Source: Phytophthora sp. 'mugwort'
Lineage: Eukaryota; Oomycota; Peronosporomycetes; Peronosporales; Peronosporaceae
Direction: 5' to 3'
Assembly (NCBI GenBank): GCA_033558025.1
Contig: JAUCEF010000013.1
Span: forward strand, 2,101,001-2,165,000
Length of the DNA: 64,000 bases
This document shows positions 6,927-19,600 of this stretch, one piece after another; the stretch's first letter is position 1, and each line of letters starts with the position of its first letter. A program made the translations under genes and the position numbers. The notes beneath the pieces are model-generated. The model saw only the letters and a program-made list of their open reading frames with translations, did not search any database and was not told where the DNA came from.

Positions 6927-9900
6927 GCCAACTACAACGCTTGCTTCTTTTTTACACTTCTCCTCGGCTGTCCATCGGTTGCCTTTTGTCCCCCTTGGCC
7001 AATCACAGATGCGTCTGTTTTGGCCAATCAGGGAGCGCACCCCGTCTACGGACAGCGAGTGCTCCACGGCCAGTCACTCCAGCCTCGCCAGTGACGCGTC
7101 TTTCTACAGCGCGTCATCCGGCGACTGTTCGGAGCGGCTGACTGATGGGTACACCAGACCCGGCTCTGGCGAGCTAGGGGTTCGGTTACACATTACCGCC
7201 CCCGTTTTGGGCTCGCCTGAGCCGGAAATCGAGCCGCCGGACCCTCCACGCGCGGTGCCACTGCTCGGCACCGGCGGCGTTTCAACTGCTGCAACTTCGG
7301 GCACGGGTTCAGGATCCGCAGCGCCCATTGCACGCCAAGCCGCGACGCGGGCCGAGGCCTCTGGGGCCCAAGATGAAGCCAGCCTCGCGGCTTCAACGTC
7401 GCGTCGTTTCGCGACGGCGGCGACCAGCTTCGAGCCCCCGGGCCATCCCATGGACGGGCCTGGGCCCCAAGCACTTGCCCCCACTATGGGAGAATCCCTG
7501 GCCGCTCAGGCCTCGCAGGGGTTCTCGCCGCTCGCCTCGCCCGCCACCATGGACGTCCACGATGGCGGCGCTGCCGCTGGCTCTCCTGGAGCCCCAAGAC
7601 CTCCGTTGGACCCCGGCCCGGGTCCTACGGAGAGCCAAGACGCTCCTCTCGCTCGTCCGCCTGCCAGGCCCCCCTCGTTTCCCCCCTGCGATGTGGCACG
7701 ACCCGGCAGGGCGACCGGCAGGCTGCCCGATCGGGTCGTGCCGGGGCAAGCACTCTTCGTCGCCCCCAAGTCCACGCCGGAGGCTGCCACCGGCCTCCAC
7801 GAGCCCCGAGCCGACGCTGCCGACGCCCCCCAGCCCATCTTCGCCTCTCCGCCGCCCAGGACCCCCCGCGCTTTGCTGTCCCCACCCGGCAGGGCGGCAG
7901 GCAGGCTGCCCGACCGGGTAGCGCGGGGACAGGCACTTGCAGCCGCCACGGCGCGTGCCCTGGGCGGCTCCCCCGGCCCCAGCGACATCTCCAGCGACGG
8001 CGAGGACGCGCTGGATGTCCACGCCGCCGCTGCCCAAGGCCCACAACCCCTCGCGAGTGCTGGATCCCCACCCGGCAGGGCGGCTTGCGTGCTGCCCGGC
8101 CAGGTCGTGCCCAGCACTCCGGCAAGCCCTCCCCCATCCCCAGCTGCGGCTGCTGCTTCCCCCCAAGTAGCCGCAGCCGCAGCTGACGATGCAGCACCCC
8201 CTGCTGACCGCGCTGCCGTGGAGCGCCACGTGCGCGCCGAGCCACGACAAGACCAAGCACCTACGGCTCGCGCGCATATGGCGCCCAAGTACGGCGACGA
8301 GTTCAGCAGCGACGGACGCTACGACGAGGAGACCAAGGGCGACAACGAAGATGACGAGTGCGGCGAGGACGCTCAAGTACCGGGACCTCCGATCTACCAC
8401 CCTCGGCCGGCCAACGGCCTCGAGGACCCGGTGCTGACGGTGTACGCGCACAACGCTGCTGCTTTCGAGTGCGCGTTGTGCGCGCACATCGTCCGCGATC
8501 TTGCGGCGCTCGTCGTCCATCGACGCACAGCGCATCGTGGCACCCGCTTCGTGGACCACTTCCACAGCGGGTGCACGTGCGGCATCGGCTTCAAGTCGCG
8601 TGCAGCAGCGACGAAGCATGCCCAGGCTTGCGCGCAGAGCGCCTACGCGGCCGAAGCTGCTGCACGCGACTCCCCAACGACGACTACAGCTCGTGCTCGT
8701 TCCCTCCGCGGCGAGGAGGCCCCAAGACCTACCAAGCCCCTCGCCGCGGCGGTGCCTGTCACTGCGACAGCCGCATCAAGCGACATCGCGGTGGCAGACA
8801 CCGCCGCCCAACAGAGCGCCATGCCTCCCGCTGCTGTTCAAGACGGGCACCGACACGTCCCCCCCGTGCGGTGCCCACTGTCTCCGCCCCCCGAAGTTCG
8901 TGTCGGTGGCAAGCGCCGCCGACTCAACAGCTCGAGCTCGTGCCCTGCGGTCGACCTGGACGCCCTGATGCAGGACGCCGAGGACGACCTGATGCTCGAG
9001 CTCGCAGCGGACGAGGACATGCCGGACGCCTCTTCTGCCCAGCCTACGGCCAGACCCACGCGATGGGGGCCACGACACAGAGCCGTCGGAGCAGCGGCCA
9101 TCGCTCGGCTGGTGACCGGCGAGCAAACGACTGCTGCCCCGACAGCTCGACGACCTACACCGACAGCAGCTCCGACTCAGCGAACCACGAGATGGGGCCC
9201 AAGCCCACGCGCAATCGGAGCTGCTGCCATCGCGAGACTGGAGGCCACCGCCGGCACCTCGCCCACAGCGCCTCCCAGCAGCATGTCGCTCGAGTCAGCG
9301 AGGGCCCCAAGCCGGACTTCGACTCGGTGGGGCCCACGCCCACTAGTGATACTGACCCGAGCGGCACGCCGAGCACCAAGACCGCCAAGCCAGCTCCAAG
9401 AGGTGGCACCACTGCCAGCACCGGTGCCACCCGAAGCTGCTGAAACTCCGGTCACGGTCACGATGGACGTTGACAGCGGCTCGGACGACCTCCAGCCGTG
9501 GGTACTGCGCTTCGACGGCGCCTGCCGCCGTAACCCAGGCCCGGGCGGCGCCGGTGCAGCACTCTTCGACCCAAGTGGCGCTGTGGTGTGGACGTGCTCG
9601 CACTACATGCCGAGAAGCAGCGAGACGAACAACACCGCCGAATACACGGCGCTGCTGCTCGGCGTGCAGAGCGCGCTACACCACGGCGCCTCCCGACTGC
9701 TGATCGAGGGCGACAGCAACCTGGTGTTGGCGCAAGTGCGGGGCTCCTTCGGGTGCACCAATGGACGGCTCCGAGGGCTGCGGAACCGAGTTCGACACGC
9801 GCTGCGACGACTTGCTTGGCACAGGCTGCGGCACATTGATCGCAAAGCCAACGGCCAAGCTGACCGCCTGGCCAACAGGGCACTGGACCAACGCCGGACG

Positions 9901-12900
9901 CGCATGGAGTGTGGCCCCCACGACGGCGACATGGCGACATGCTTCGCCCCGACGACAGCGCCCACGCCGAACCCAGCACCTCCGGTGGCTAGACGACTTC
10001 CCGATGCCCACGCCACCGTCAATGCAGAAGCCGCTGACATGGACGTCGAAGCCGAAATTGCTGCGCGTGATGGGGGCGAGGTGTTCCCCACTCTGCCTAT
10101 TGGCTCCAACTCGGCCCCCACGCGGCAACCTCGACTTCGACTGCGGCAGCTGACGGACGATGAGCATGACGCGGCAGCAGCGGCTCTGGAGACCTTCACC
10201 ACGAGCATGGCTAGCCGGATCACAGATGCGGATAGTTGGGCGACGGGAGAAGGATACATCGCCGCCATCCCCGACCGCATCCGCGAGCTGCTGCAGCCTT
10301 TTGCGACGCAGTCGTCGCCACCTCGACCGGATCCAACCCACACAGCTGGACCACCGAACCAGCAGCCGACCCGACCACAACAAGATCAACAGCGTCGATG
10401 GAGGCGTCGGCGACCACCACGAGTCACACGGGAACAGCGCGAGCACCGCCTCGACGAGGCCCTCGACAACATGGAGGCGGTGCAACGCGCGACACCCGAT
10501 GACCAGAAGGCCGTCCGCAACGCTCGCCGCCGAGTGGGCCGCATCCGCTCAGCGTTGGCTCTGCAGCGGCTCCGCCAGGAATTCGCCAAGGACGAGGCCA
10601 AGTGTGTGGAAAAGATCATGAAGCGAACGTCGGCGGAAGCGGCGATGGAGGAGCACCCCGAGTCCTGCCCGATCGACCGCGAGGAACTCCACCGCTACTT
10701 CACTGGCACCAACACGCCACGGACCAACTTCAACTATGATGGTGATGGCGGTGAGGAATTTCGGGATGCCCTGGCCAATTCTGAAGCGGCGACAGCAGAG
10801 GCGACCGCGTTTGAGGAGGAGATCACGCTGGACGAAGTGGAAGATCAGCTCACGCGCGCGGCGGTTACATCCAGCCCTGGCCATGACGGTATCGGCTACG
10901 ACGTCTACCGTCGCTTCGCTGCCCAACTTGTGCCCCTCCTTCACGCCGCGTACCAGTTTTGCTGGCTGCATCGGCGCGTGCCCGCCTTGTGGAAGGTGGG
11001 CATCGTACGTCTCATCCACAAGAAGGGCGACCCGATGCAGCCGGCCAACTGGAGGCCGATCTGCCTTCAGCCCACTATCTACAAGCTGTACAGCGGGCTG
11101 TTGGCACGTCGGCTGTCGCGCTGGCTAGAGAGGAACAACCTGCTGCCGATCTCGCAGAAGGGGTTCAGGGCCTTCAATGGTTGCCACGAACACAACTTCG
11201 TGGCAACCACGCTCCTGGACCAGACCCGCCGCCGCCACCGAAGGCTGTACCAAGTGTGGTACGACCTTCGGAACGCCTTCGGGTCGCTGCCACAGGACTT
11301 GATGTGGCGGGTGCTCCGCGACCTCGGTGTCAACACTGGCTTCACTTCGCGCTGCCAAGACATTTACCAAGACTCGGCCTTCGTGGTGATGAACGCCGCT
11401 GGAGGAGCGACGGACCCGGTGCGCCAGGAGGTGGGGGTCTACCAAGGCTGCCCACTCAGCCCCCTCCTGTTTATTGCAGCACTCGTGCCGCTCCTACGCC
11501 GCCTGGAGGAGCTCGAGGACGTTGGCGTGCCGTTGGCCGAGGGTGTACGACCTTGCGCCACGGCATACGCCGACGACCTGAAGGTCTTCAGCGACAGCGC
11601 CGCCGGCATTCGGAAGTGCCACGGCGTTGTCGCTCGCTTCCTCAAGTGGACCGGGCTGCGCGCGAACCCAGCCAAATGTGCCAGCCTGGCGGTGACAACC
11701 AACGCGCGCAGCAACCCGACCCGAGACGACAGCGTGCGCCTGGAGCTCCACGGCGACATCATCGCCACCCTCAGCCTCCAAGACAGCTATCGGTACCTGG
11801 GGGTGGGCGATGGCTTCGACCACGTGCGGCACCGCCTCCAGCTTGAGCCCAAGATCCAGCAGATCAAGCGGGAGGCGGTGGCGCTGATGCAGTCGGGACT
11901 GGCGGCGTGGCAGGTGGTGAAGGCTCTCAAGACGTACGTGTACCCCAAGGTGGAGTATGCGCTTCGCCACCTGCGACCGCTCCAGTCCCAGCTACAAGGC
12001 TTCGACCGCGCCGTGGTCCGTGGGTTGCGGCATCTGCTGCGTCTACCCCAGTCCGCCACCACCGAGTTCTTCTACACGCCGACATCAGGTGGCGGGCTGG
12101 GCCTGCAGTCGCTGGTGGAGATGCACCAAGCGCTGCAGGTGGCTCACGCGTGGCAGATGCTGCACTCCAAGGACCCGGCGATCATCGCAGTGGCAAAGGC
12201 GCAGGTGGGGCAGGTAGCGCGCAAGCGTTACCGCCTACACGAGGAGCACTGGCGTGGGCGTGACGACGAGCTCGCTCGCCTGTTCTTGAACTCCGAGCTC
12301 GCCGCCTCGCCCCACGCAGAGGTGCTCCGCCGCAACGGTGACATCGGCTCGCTGTGGGTGGATGTCCAGCGCATCCTGCTGAACAACAACCTGCGCCTCG
12401 AGGACCGCGACGACGCGGACGGCCAGGACACGCTCGGCCTTCGCGTGCCGCACCACACCAAGTGGCTCGACCACAAGTCGGTGTTGCGGCACGTGAAGTT
12501 GCACATGAAGATCCGCCACCAGACCCGGTGGAAGGGGATGGTGGACCAAGGCAAGACAGTGCGTGTCCACGGCGGCCTCGGCGCGAAGTTCGTGGCGACG
12601 GGGGCGGGCCTGTCGGATGCGGAGCACAGGTTCGGCATCCAGGCCCGCCTCAACCAAGTCGACACCAACTCGGTGCTCAAGCGCAGGCGCCTTCGGGCCA
12701 ACCACCACTGCCGCGATCCGGCCTGCTCCTCGGCGGAGACGCTGCCCCATGTTCTTAACCACTGCGCGTCCAACATGGACGCCATCAGGCAGCGTCACGA
12801 CGACGCCTTGGAGCAGATCGGGTCCAAGATCCGCGGCGCACTGGACCGCGCCAAGTCGACCACGGAGCTGCGCCTGAACCAGACGGTGCCCGAGTACACA

Positions 12901-13511
12901 GGCGCAGCTCTGCGACCGGACATCGTGCTGCGCAACGTGACCGCCAAGACGATGGTGATCGCCGACTTGGCGGTCACGTTTGAAGACCAGGCGGCCGGGG
13001 CCCGCCACTCCTCGCTGCAGTTCAGCCACGACTACAAGACACTCAAGTACCAACCGATCGTGGCCGAATTGCGGCTCAAGGGGTGGCGGGTTAAGACCGC
13101 CGCCATCGTGTACGGGTCGCTGGGCTCGGTGCAGCCCAGCAACTTCAAGACCTACACGGAGCACCTGCAGCTCCACAAGCGCGAGTCTCGGCAGCTGGAC
13201 ATCCAGCTGTCGAGCCATTGCATTCGTGCCAGCCACCGCATCTGGGGCTGGCACTGCCGACGTCACCGCGAGCGCCAAGCAAGCGGACATTCCTCGCGAG
13301 CGTCGCGCGGGCCTGGGGGGACCCCGCGGCGCACATCGCAGGCAGAGGCACGGCGATAAGCTGGTCATCGACCGACAGGGCACTACCCAGGTAGGGAACC
13401 GCCCTTCAAGAACCCAGGAAGATACAAGCACCCTCCCTTTAGTGACATGCATAGTTTAGCTTACATTTTTAGTTACGGAGAGGTTACTAACTGGTAAATA
13501 GGAACACATAT
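6927..13511 (+). mobile_element. Utopia-like retrotransposon, copy 2 (long, intact)
   Basis: Period 6726 bases. The only private difference I detect is GGATCC instead of GGACCC near 7315. Confidence 0.85.
7009..13359 (+). CDS. Retrotransposon polyprotein, copy 2 (2116 aa)
   Basis: Open from the first ATG to the same TAA as copy 1, with every zinc-binding, RNase H, YADD and RPD-X14-D residue kept. One amino acid differs from copies 1 and 3: Gly to Ser in the low-complexity N-terminal part (GTGSGS instead of GTGSGP's Pro context, encoded near 7313-7318). It could be functional on sequence grounds. Confidence 0.93.
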   Translation: MRLFWPIRERTPSTDSECSTASHSSLASDASFYSASSGDCSERLTDGYTRPGSGELGVRLHITAPVLGSPEPEIEPPDPPRAVPLLGTGGVSTAATSGTGSGSAAPIARQAATRAEASGAQDEASLAASTSRRFATAATSFEPPGHPMDGPGPQALAPTMGESLAAQASQGFSPLASPATMDVHDGGAAAGSPGAPRPPLDPGPGPTESQDAPLARPPARPPSFPPCDVARPGRATGRLPDRVVPGQALFVAPKSTPEAATGLHEPRADAADAPQPIFASPPPRTPRALLSPPGRAAGRLPDRVARGQALAAATARALGGSPGPSDISSDGEDALDVHAAAAQGPQPLASAGSPPGRAACVLPGQVVPSTPASPPPSPAAAAASPQVAAAAADDAAPPADRAAVERHVRAEPRQDQAPTARAHMAPKYGDEFSSDGRYDEETKGDNEDDECGEDAQVPGPPIYHPRPANGLEDPVLTVYAHNAAAFECALCAHIVRDLAALVVHRRTAHRGTRFVDHFHSGCTCGIGFKSRAAATKHAQACAQSAYAAEAAARDSPTTTTARARSLRGEEAPRPTKPLAAAVPVTATAASSDIAVADTAAQQSAMPPAAVQDGHRHVPPVRCPLSPPPEVRVGGKRRRLNSSSSCPAVDLDALMQDAEDDLMLELAADEDMPDASSAQPTARPTRWGPRHRAVGAAAIARLVTGEQTTAAPTARRPTPTAAPTQRTTRWGPSPRAIGAAAIARLEATAGTSPTAPPSSMSLESARAPSRTSTRWGPRPLVILTRAARRAPRPPSQLQEVAPLPAPVPPEAAETPVTVTMDVDSGSDDLQPWVLRFDGACRRNPGPGGAGAALFDPSGAVVWTCSHYMPRSSETNNTAEYTALLLGVQSALHHGASRLLIEGDSNLVLAQVRGSFGCTNGRLRGLRNRVRHALRRLAWHRLRHIDRKANGQADRLANRALDQRRTRMECGPHDGDMATCFAPTTAPTPNPAPPVARRLPDAHATVNAEAADMDVEAEIAARDGGEVFPTLPIGSNSAPTRQPRLRLRQLTDDEHDAAAAALETFTTSMASRITDADSWATGEGYIAAIPDRIRELLQPFATQSSPPRPDPTHTAGPPNQQPTRPQQDQQRRWRRRRPPRVTREQREHRLDEALDNMEAVQRATPDDQKAVRNARRRVGRIRSALALQRLRQEFAKDEAKCVEKIMKRTSAEAAMEEHPESCPIDREELHRYFTGTNTPRTNFNYDGDGGEEFRDALANSEAATAEATAFEEEITLDEVEDQLTRAAVTSSPGHDGIGYDVYRRFAAQLVPLLHAAYQFCWLHRRVPALWKVGIVRLIHKKGDPMQPANWRPICLQPTIYKLYSGLLARRLSRWLERNNLLPISQKGFRAFNGCHEHNFVATTLLDQTRRRHRRLYQVWYDLRNAFGSLPQDLMWRVLRDLGVNTGFTSRCQDIYQDSAFVVMNAAGGATDPVRQEVGVYQGCPLSPLLFIAALVPLLRRLEELEDVGVPLAEGVRPCATAYADDLKVFSDSAAGIRKCHGVVARFLKWTGLRANPAKCASLAVTTNARSNPTRDDSVRLELHGDIIATLSLQDSYRYLGVGDGFDHVRHRLQLEPKIQQIKREAVALMQSGLAAWQVVKALKTYVYPKVEYALRHLRPLQSQLQGFDRAVVRGLRHLLRLPQSATTEFFYTPTSGGGLGLQSLVEMHQALQVAHAWQMLHSKDPAIIAVAKAQVGQVARKRYRLHEEHWRGRDDELARLFLNSELAASPHAEVLRRNGDIGSLWVDVQRILLNNNLRLEDRDDADGQDTLGLRVPHHTKWLDHKSVLRHVKLHMKIRHQTRWKGMVDQGKTVRVHGGLGAKFVATGAGLSDAEHRFGIQARLNQVDTNSVLKRRRLRANHHCRDPACSSAETLPHVLNHCASNMDAIRQRHDDALEQIGSKIRGALDRAKSTTELRLNQTVPEYTGAALRPDIVLRNVTAKTMVIADLAVTFEDQAAGARHSSLQFSHDYKTLKYQPIVAELRLKGWRVKTAAIVYGSLGSVQPSNFKTYTEHLQLHKRESRQLDIQLSSHCIRASHRIWGWHCRRHRERQASGHSSRASRGPGGTPRRTSQAEARR

Positions 13512-13652
13512 TCTGTTCTAATCAGTGTGAAAACTGATTTTCGCTGTTTGTCAGCGAACTTTTTCACTCTCATTTTTGGAACTCCCGTCGTCGGCCGGCT
13601 TGCTGGGCGACGTCGGGGCGGTCTCCGGGGGCGTTCACCTTTCCCCCGCGAG
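13512..13652 (+). ncRNA. U2 snRNA-derived segment, junction 3
   Basis: Same sequence as junctions 1 and 2, including the Sm site at 13572-13583. Confidence 0.85.
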
Positions 13653-16600
13653 GCCAACTACAACGCTTGCTTCTTTTTTACACTTCTCCTCGGCTGTCCA
13701 TCGGTTGCCTTTTGTCCCCCTTGGCCAATCACAGATGCGTCTGTTTTGGCCAATCAGGGAGCGCACCCCGTCTACGGACAGCGAGTGCTCCACGGCCAGT
13801 CACTCCAGCCTCGCCAGTGACGCGTCTTTCTACAGCGCGTCATCCGGCGACTGTTCGGAGCGGCTGACTGATGGGTACACCAGACCCGGCTCTGGCGAGC
13901 TAGGGGTTCGGTTACACATTACCGCCCCCGTTTTGGGCTCGCCTGAGCCGGAAATCGAGCCGCCGGACCCTCCACGCGCGGTGCCACTGCTCGGCACCGG
14001 CGGCGTTTCAACTGCTGCAACTTCGGGCACGGGTTCAGGACCCGCAGCGCCCATTGCACGCCAAGCCGCGACGCGGGCCGAGGCCTCTGGGGCCCAAGAT
14101 GAAGCCAGCCTCGCGGCTTCAACGTCGCGTCGTTTCGCGACGGCGGCGACCAGCTTCGAGCCCCCGGGCCATCCCATGGACGGGCCTGGGCCCCAAGCAC
14201 TTGCCCCCACTATGGGAGAATCCCTGGCCGCTCAGGCCTCGCAGGGGTTCTCGCCGCTCGCCTCGCCCGCCACCATGGACGTCCACGATGGCGGCGCTGC
14301 CGCTGGCTCTCCTGGAGCCCCAAGACCTCCGTTGGACCCCGGCCCGGGTCCTACGGAGAGCCAAGACGCTCCTCTCGCTCGTCCGCCTGCCAGGCCCCCC
14401 TCGTTTCCCCCCTGCGATGTGGCACGACCCGGCAGGGCGACCGGCAGGCTGCCCGATCGGGTCGTGCCGGGGCAAGCACTCTTCGTCGCCCCCAAGTCCA
14501 CGCCGGAGGCTGCCACCGGCCTCCACGAGCCCCGAGCCGACGCTGCCGACGCCCCCCAGCCCATCTTCGCCTCTCCGCCGCCCAGGACCCCCCGCGCTTT
14601 GCTGTCCCCACCCGGCAGGGCGGCAGGCAGGCTGCCCGACCGGGTAGCGCGGGGACAGGCACTTGCAGCCGCCACGGCGCGTGCCCTGGGCGGCTCCCCC
14701 GGCCCCAGCGACATCTCCAGCGACGGCGAGGACGCGCTGGATGTCCACGCCGCCGCTGCCCAAGGCCCACAACCCCTCGCGAGTGCTGGATCCCCACCCG
14801 GCAGGGCGGCTTGCGTGCTGCCCGGCCAGGTCGTGCCCAGCACTCCGGCAAGCCCTCCCCCATCCCCAGCTGCGGCTGCTGCTTCCCCCCAAGTAGCCGC
14901 AGCCGCAGCTGACGATGCAGCACCCCCTGCTGACCGCGCTGCCGTGGAGCGCCACGTGCGCGCCGAGCCACGACAAGACCAAGCACCTACGGCTCGCGCG
15001 CATATGGCGCCCAAGTACGGCGACGAGTTCAGCAGCGACGGACGCTACGACGAGGAGACCAAGGGCGACAACGAAGATGACGAGTGCGGCGAGGACGCTC
15101 AAGTACCGGGACCTCCGATCTACCACCCTCGGCCGGCCAACGGCCTCGAGGACCCGGTGCTGACGGTGTACGCGCACAACGCTGCTGCTTTCGAGTGCGC
15201 GTTGTGCGCGCACATCGTCCGCGATCTTGCGGCGCTCGTCGTCCATCGACGCACAGCGCATCGTGGCACCCGCTTCGTGGACCACTTCCACAGCGGGTGC
15301 ACGTGCGGCATCGGCTTCAAGTCGCGTGCAGCAGCGACGAAGCATGCCCAGGCTTGCGCGCAGAGCGCCTACGCGGCCGAAGCTGCTGCACGCGACTCCC
15401 CAACGACGACTACAGCTCGTGCTCGTTCCCTCCGCGGCGAGGAGGCCCCAAGACCTACCAAGCCCCTCGCCGCGGCGGTGCCTGTCACTGCGACAGCCGC
15501 ATCAAGCGACATCGCGGTGGCAGACACCGCCGCCCAACAGAGCGCCATGCCTCCCGCTGCTGTTCAAGACGGGCACCGACACGTCCCCCCCGTGCGGTGC
15601 CCACTGTCTCCGCCCCCCGAAGTTCGTGTCGGTGGCAAGCGCCGCCGACTCAACAGCTCGAGCTCGTGCCCTGCGGTCGACCTGGACGCCCTGATGCAGG
15701 ACGCCGAGGACGACCTGATGCTCGAGCTCGCAGCGGACGAGGACATGCCGGACGCCTCTTCTGCCCAGCCTACGGCCAGACCCACGCGATGGGGGCCACG
15801 ACACAGAGCCGTCGGAGCAGCGGCCATCGCTCGGCTGGTGACCGGCGAGCAAACGACTGCTGCCCCGACAGCTCGACGACCTACACCGACAGCAGCTCCG
15901 ACTCAGCGAACCACGAGATGGGGCCCAAGCCCACGCGCAATCGGAGCTGCTGCCATCGCGAGACTGGAGGCCACCGCCGGCACCTCGCCCACAGCGCCTC
16001 CCAGCAGCATGTCGCTCGAGTCAGCGAGGGCCCCAAGCCGGACTTCGACTCGGTGGGGCCCACGCCCACTAGTGATACTGACCCGAGCGGCACGCCGAGC
16101 ACCAAGACCGCCAAGCCAGCTCCAAGAGGTGGCACCACTGCCAGCACCGGTGCCACCCGAAGCTGCTGAAACTCCGGTCACGGTCACGATGGACGTTGAC
16201 AGCGGCTCGGACGACCTCCAGCCGTGGGTACTGCGCTTCGACGGCGCCTGCCGCCGTAACCCAGGCCCGGGCGGCGCCGGTGCAGCACTCTTCGACCCAA
16301 GTGGCGCTGTGGTGTGGACGTGCTCGCACTACATGCCGAGAAGCAGCGAGACGAACAACACCGCCGAATACACGGCGCTGCTGCTCGGCGTGCAGAGCGC
16401 GCTACACCACGGCGCCTCCCGACTGCTGATCGAGGGCGACAGCAACCTGGTGTTGGCGCAAGTGCGGGGCTCCTTCGGGTGCACCAATGGACGGCTCCGA
16501 GGGCTGCGGAACCGAGTTCGACACGCGCTGCGACGACTTGCTTGGCACAGGCTGCGGCACATTGATCGCAAAGCCAACGGCCAAGCTGACCGCCTGGCCA

Positions 16601-19600
16601 ACAGGGCACTGGACCAACGCCGGACGCGCATGGAGTGTGGCCCCCACGACGGCGACATGGCGACATGCTTCGCCCCGACGACAGCGCCCACGCCGAACCC
16701 AGCACCTCCGGTGGCTAGACGACTTCCCGATGCCCACGCCACCGTCAATGCAGAAGCCGCTGACATGGACGTCGAAGCCGAAATTGCTGCGCGTGATGGG
16801 GGCGAGGTGTTCCCCACTCTGCCTATTGGCTCCAACTCGGCCCCCACGCGGCAACCTCGACTTCGACTGCGGCAGCTGACGGACGATGAGCATGACGCGG
16901 CAGCAGCGGCTCTGGAGACCTTCACCACGAGCATGGCTAGCCGGATCACAGATGCGGATAGTTGGGCGACGGGAGAAGGATACATCGCCGCCATCCCCGA
17001 CCGCATCCGCGAGCTGCTGCAGCCTTTTGCGACGCAGTCGTCGCCACCTCGACCGGATCCAACCCACACAGCTGGACCACCGAACCAGCAGCCGACCCGA
17101 CCACAACAAGATCAACAGCGTCGATGGAGGCGTCGGCGACCACCACGAGTCACACGGGAACAGCGCGAGCACCGCCTCGACGAGGCCCTCGACAACATGG
17201 AGGCGGTGCAACGCGCGACACCCGATGACCAGAAGGCCGTCCGCAACGCTCGCCGCCGAGTGGGCCGCATCCGCTCAGCGTTGGCTCTGCAGCGGCTCCG
17301 CCAGGAATTCGCCAAGGACGAGGCCAAGTGTGTGGAAAAGATCATGAAGCGAACGTCGGCGGAAGCGGCGATGGAGGAGCACCCCGAGTCCTGCCCGATC
17401 GACCGCGAGGAACTCCACCGCTACTTCACTGGCACCAACACGCCACGGACCAACTTCAACTATGATGGTGATGGCGGTGAGGAATTTCGGGATGCCCTGG
17501 CCAATTCTGAAGCGGCGACAGCAGAGGCGACCGCGTTTGAGGAGGAGATCACGCTGGACGAAGTGGAAGATCAGCTCACGCGCGCGGCGGTTACATCCAG
17601 CCCTGGCCATGACGGTATCGGCTACGACGTCTACCGTCGCTTCGCTGCCCAACTTGTGCCCCTCCTTCACGCCGCGTACCAGTTTTGCTGGCTGCATCGG
17701 CGCGTGCCCGCCTTGTGGAAGGTGGGCATCGTACGTCTCATCCACAAGAAGGGCGACCCGATGCAGCCGGCCAACTGGAGGCCGATCTGCCTTCAGCCCA
17801 CTATCTACAAGCTGTACAGCGGGCTGTTGGCACGTCGGCTGTCGCGCTGGCTAGAGAGGAACAACCTGCTGCCGATCTCGCAGAAGGGGTTCAGGGCCTT
17901 CAATGGTTGCCACGAACACAACTTCGTGGCAACCACGCTCCTGGACCAGACCCGCCGCCGCCACCGAAGGCTGTACCAAGTGTGGTACGACCTTCGGAAC
18001 GCCTTCGGGTCGCTGCCACAGGACTTGATGTGGCGGGTGCTCCGCGACCTCGGTGTCAACACTGGCTTCACTTCGCGCTGCCAAGACATTTACCAAGACT
18101 CGGCCTTCGTGGTGATGAACGCCGCTGGAGGAGCGACGGACCCGGTGCGCCAGGAGGTGGGGGTCTACCAAGGCTGCCCACTCAGCCCCCTCCTGTTTAT
18201 TGCAGCACTCGTGCCGCTCCTACGCCGCCTGGAGGAGCTCGAGGACGTTGGCGTGCCGTTGGCCGAGGGTGTACGACCTTGCGCCACGGCATACGCCGAC
18301 GACCTGAAGGTCTTCAGCGACAGCGCCGCCGGCATTCGGAAGTGCCACGGCGTTGTCGCTCGCTTCCTCAAGTGGACCGGGCTGCGCGCGAACCCAGCCA
18401 AATGTGCCAGCCTGGCGGTGACAACCAACGCGCGCAGCAACCCGACCCGAGACGACAGCGTGCGCCTGGAGCTCCACGGCGACATCATCGCCACCCTCAG
18501 CCTCCAAGACAGCTATCGGTACCTGGGGGTGGGCGATGGCTTCGACCACGTGCGGCACCGCCTCCAGCTTGAGCCCAAGATCCAGCAGATCAAGCGGGAG
18601 GCGGTGGCGCTGATGCAGTCGGGACTGGCGGCGTGGCAGGTGGTGAAGGCTCTCAAGACGTACGTGTACCCCAAGGTGGAGTATGCGCTTCGCCACCTGC
18701 GACCGCTCCAGTCCCAGCTACAAGGCTTCGACCGCGCCGTGGTCCGTGGGTTGCGGCATCTGCTGCGTCTACCCCAGTCCGCCACCACCGAGTTCTTCTA
18801 CACGCCGACATCAGGTGGCGGGCTGGGCCTGCAGTCGCTGGTGGAGATGCACCAAGCGCTGCAGGTGGCTCACGCGTGGCAGATGCTGCACTCCAAGGAC
18901 CCGGCGATCATCGCAGTGGCAAAGGCGCAGGTGGGGCAGGTAGCGCGCAAGCGTTACCGCCTACACGAGGAGCACTGGCGTGGGCGTGACGACGAGCTCG
19001 CTCGCCTGTTCTTGAACTCCGAGCTCGCCGCCTCGCCCCACGCAGAGGTGCTCCGCCGCAACGGTGACATCGGCTCGCTGTGGGTGGATGTCCAGCGCAT
19101 CCTGCTGAACAACAACCTGCGCCTCGAGGACCGCGACGACGCGGACGGCCAGGACACGCTCGGCCTTCGCGTGCCGCACCACACCAAGTGGCTCGACCAC
19201 AAGTCGGTGTTGCGGCACGTGAAGTTGCACATGAAGATCCGCCACCAGACCCGGTGGAAGGGGATGGTGGACCAAGGCAAGACAGTGCGTGTCCACGGCG
19301 GCCTCGGCGCGAAGTTCGTGGCGACGGGGGCGGGCCTGTCGGATGCGGAGCACAGGTTCGGCATCCAGGCCCGCCTCAACCAAGTCGACACCAACTCGGT
19401 GCTCAAGCGCAGGCGCCTTCGGGCCAACCACCACTGCCGCGATCCGGCCTGCTCCTCGGCGGAGACGCTGCCCCATGTTCTTAACCACTGCGCGTCCAAC
19501 ATGGACGCCATCAGGCAGCGTCACGACGACGCCTTGGAGCAGATCGGGTCCAAGATCCGCGGCGCACTGGACCGCGCCAAGTCGACCACGGAGCTGCGCC

